From an uncultured beta proteobacterium (GTDB lineage: Bacteria > Pseudomonadota > Gammaproteobacteria > Burkholderiales > SG8-41): a stretch of 33,065 nt of DNA. The translations under genes were made by a program, and so were the position numbers. The number at the start of each line of letters is the position of its first letter. The first letter of the stretch is position 1. Location of the stretch: NCBI GenBank assembly GCA_903913965.1, contig CAIWNB010000055.1:1-33065 (forward strand), read 5' to 3'. Of the stretch, positions 31,003 through 33,065 are shown in pieces. The notes below the pieces were generated by a model. The model was not told the DNA's origin. It was given only the letters and a program-made list of their open reading frames with translations, and did no database searches.

Positions 31003-32613
31003 ATGCAGGAGACATACTCATACGACTATGTGATCGTCGGCGCCGGCAGCGCGGGCTGCGTTCTTGCCAACCGTCTGACGGCTTGCGGACGCTATCGAGT
31101 GCTTCTTCTTGAAGCGGGAGGCGAAGACCGTAACCCCTGGCTACATATCCCGCTTGGATATGGAAAAAGCTTCAGCAATCCGAACGTAAACTGGCTCTAT
31201 ACGGGCGAACCAGAAGCTGGGAGCGGCAACCGCCGTATTGCGCAACCGCGCGGCAAGGTGCTCGGTGGATCAAGCTCCATCAACGGCCTGGTTTATATCC
31301 GTGGCCAGCACGAAGACTACGATCACTGGCGCGACCTCGGTAACGCCGGCTGGGGTTTTGAAAATGTGCTGCCTTATTTTCGCCGCTCTGAGAATCAACA
31401 GCGCGGCAGCGACGCTTATCACGGCGTCGGCGGGCCACTCTGCATCAGCGATCCCTCGGAACCCCATCCGCTGTGCGAGGCGTATATCGCAGCCGCTGAA
31501 GCCTGCGGTTATCCGCGCAATCCTGATTTCAACGGCGCTCGCCAGGAGGGTTTCGGTTACGTTCAGCTGACGCTGCGCAAGGGCTTGCGCAGCAGTACTG
31601 CGACCGGGTATCTGCGTCCGGCACGACGACGGGACAACCTGAAGGTCATCACACACGCGCATGCAACACGCCTTCTATTCACCGACAAAAAAGTGACGGG
31701 GGTCGAGTATATCCGTCAAGGACGCAGACACGTCGCACACGCGGGTCGCGAAGTCATTTTATCCGCTGGCGCATTTAATTCGCCGCAACTCATGCAGCTG
31801 TCAGGACTCGGTCCCGCGTCCTTGCTGCAGCGTTTTGGCATCCCGGTGGTGGCCGATATGCCGGAGGTGGGCGCCAATCTGCAGGATCATTACAACGGGA
31901 AACTGGTCTATCAAAGCAGCGAACCGTTTACGCTCAACGATGTCGTGGGCCATTTTGGCAAGGGGGTCGCCGCCGCGCTGCGCTACCTGTTTCTGCGCAA
32001 AGGCGTGCTGATGATGGGCGCCTCCTACGCAGCGGGTTTTTTGCGTACCGACCCCACCTTGTCCCGACCGGATATCCAGGCCGGTCTGGCACTGTTCAGT
32101 GGTGACAAGGCCGGCGATAACCTGCATCCTTTTTCCGGGTTTTCACTGGTCGTTAGGCTCTTGCAGCCGGAGAGCAGGGGCAGCGTGGCGATACAAAGTG
32201 TAGATCCCCTGCAGGCGCCGGCAATCCGCCCCAATTATCTGTCTACTGCAAAGGATAGGGCGGCGCTGCTGGCGGGCGTCAAAGCGGTCCGCCGCATCAT
32301 GGATACACCTGCCATGCGCCGCTATGTGGTGCGTGAACACGAGCCCGGCACGGCCTGCGTCAGCGATGAGGATCTGCTTATGTATATACAGCGCCGCGGC
32401 GGCATCAGCTACCATCCGGTTGGAACTTGCCGGATGGGTAGCGATTCGAACGCAGTGGTTGACGACCATCTACGCGTGCGCGGCATTCCAGGTTTGCGTG
32501 TAGTCGATGCTTCCATCATGCCGACGATTGTTTCGGGCAACACCAACGCACCCACCATCATGATCGCAGAAAAAGGAGCTGACATGATCCTGGAGGATGC
32601 GGCAAAAGCTTAA
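31003..32613 (+). CDS. GMC-family FAD alcohol dehydrogenase (choline dehydrogenase-like)
   Basis: A 536-residue flavoprotein of the glucose-methanol-choline oxidoreductase family, which oxidises alcohols to aldehydes. It has the FAD-binding start [17 protein letters not shown] (residues 6-22), [18 protein letters not shown] near 85-102, [18 protein letters not shown] in the middle and the catalytic pair H471 ([11 protein letters not shown]) and N515 ([10 protein letters not shown]). Relatives include BetA and alkanol dehydrogenases such as AlkJ; the substrate here is not known. The next gene, an acyl-CoA dehydrogenase on the same strand 122 bp on, suggests continued oxidation of an acyl-CoA. 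The ATG has only a weak ribosome site, and an upstream gap contains paired palindromes. Confidence 0.92.
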   Translation: MQETYSYDYVIVGAGSAGCVLANRLTACGRYRVLLLEAGGEDRNPWLHIPLGYGKSFSNPNVNWLYTGEPEAGSGNRRIAQPRGKVLGGSSSINGLVYIRGQHEDYDHWRDLGNAGWGFENVLPYFRRSENQQRGSDAYHGVGGPLCISDPSEPHPLCEAYIAAAEACGYPRNPDFNGARQEGFGYVQLTLRKGLRSSTATGYLRPARRRDNLKVITHAHATRLLFTDKKVTGVEYIRQGRRHVAHAGREVILSAGAFNSPQLMQLSGLGPASLLQRFGIPVVADMPEVGANLQDHYNGKLVYQSSEPFTLNDVVGHFGKGVAAALRYLFLRKGVLMMGASYAAGFLRTDPTLSRPDIQAGLALFSGDKAGDNLHPFSGFSLVVRLLQPESRGSVAIQSVDPLQAPAIRPNYLSTAKDRAALLAGVKAVRRIMDTPAMRRYVVREHEPGTACVSDEDLLMYIQRRGGISYHPVGTCRMGSDSNAVVDDHLRVRGIPGLRVVDASIMPTIVSGNTNAPTIMIAEKGADMILEDAAKA

Positions 32614-32735
32614 TCACGCAAGCATCGCGCCTGCCGGGTCGGCTGCACACAACGCCGCCTCAAGCACGCAGTCATGGCGCGACAGCGATTTATCACCGAG
32701 GTTGTATCGAATAAATTTACTCATCACGAGGACGC

Positions 32736-33065
32736 ATGAACAGCAACGAGAGTCGCATGGAACTCGGCGAAGACTACGCCGACATACGTGAAAGCGTGGC
32801 AAAACTCTGCGCCGGATTTCCCGGCGAATACTGGCGCAAGCTCGAAGACGGCCGCGCCTATCCGTCGGAGTTTGTCGGCGCCCTCACGGCGAGCGGCTTT
32901 CTCGGCGCGTTGATTCCCGAGGAGTACGGCGGCGCCGGACTGCCGCTGCGCGCCGCTGCAGTGATACTCGAAACCATCCACCGCAACGGTTGCAATGCCG
33001 GGGCTTGTCACGCGCAGATGTACATCATGGGCACGCTGCTGCGCCACGGCTCGGCGGCGCAGAAA
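32736..33065 (+). CDS. Acyl-CoA dehydrogenase, N-terminal part (runs off the window)
   Basis: An open frame of 110 codons begins at ATG 32736, with AGGA just upstream, and continues past the window end with no stop. The translation shows the N-terminal helical domain of acyl-CoA dehydrogenases: YADIRESVAKLC, then SGFLGALIPEEYGGAGLPL and a following helix AAAVILETIHRNG. These enzymes oxidise acyl-CoA thioesters to enoyl-CoA with FAD and ETF. It is on the same strand as the GMC oxidoreductase, 122 bp downstream, with no terminator seen between. The catalytic base and substrate region lie outside the window, so chain length or substrate class cannot be judged. Confidence 0.85.
   Translation, partial: MNSNESRMELGEDYADIRESVAKLCAGFPGEYWRKLEDGRAYPSEFVGALTASGFLGALIPEEYGGAGLPLRAAAVILETIHRNGCNAGACHAQMYIMGTLLRHGSAAQK

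Overview
The window looks like a chromosomal segment of a facultatively anaerobic betaproteobacterium (Burkholderiales or Rhodocyclales type). This rests on gene content: periplasmic Bug-family solute receptors in number, an Aat/Bpt N-degron pair, an rnfB-nth pair, homospermidine synthase, and FNR/DNR-type regulators. No rRNA, tRNA, CRISPR array, insertion sequence or phage gene was seen.

Region 1 (1-11.0 kb) reads as an oxygen-limitation neighbourhood. It holds homospermidine synthase, hemN, a [4Fe-4S] FNR regulator, a PatZ-type protein acetyltransferase, two universal stress proteins, a radical SAM/SPASM protein, a nitronate-monooxygenase-like flavoprotein with an added cysteine cluster, and a second Crp/Fnr regulator of DNR type. 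Five TTGAT-N4-ATCAA type boxes lie in front of hemN, the usp pair, the radical SAM gene, the flavoprotein gene and the second regulator. Each has a -10-like hexamer centred 30-32 bp away on the expected side, the geometry of class II FNR promoters. This shared control is the strongest system-level signal in the window, and the radical SAM plus flavoprotein pair is the best candidate for an undescribed function.

Region 2 (11.0-18.2 kb) is mostly core: aat-bpt (N-degron tagging), a PerM/AI-2E transporter, a soluble RnfB-like ferredoxin next to nth, a clear terminator, two tandem monohaem cytochromes c, a SulP anion transporter and a PduO-type cobalamin adenosyltransferase.

Region 3 (18.2-33.1 kb) is a catabolic, CoA-thioester region. 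It contains five Bug receptors, none with visible TctA/TctB membrane partners, and a tightly packed leftward operon (amidohydrolase, CoA-transferase A and B, CaiB/BaiF CoA-transferase, Bug). It also contains an SDR with a degenerate active site, a cupin, a CobW-type GTPase, a GMC oxidoreductase, and the start of an acyl-CoA dehydrogenase that runs off the end. A decayed fragment resembling the C-terminus of an acetyl-CoA hydrolase/transferase lies at about 19.34-19.55 kb. The substrate of this region cannot be read from sequence alone.
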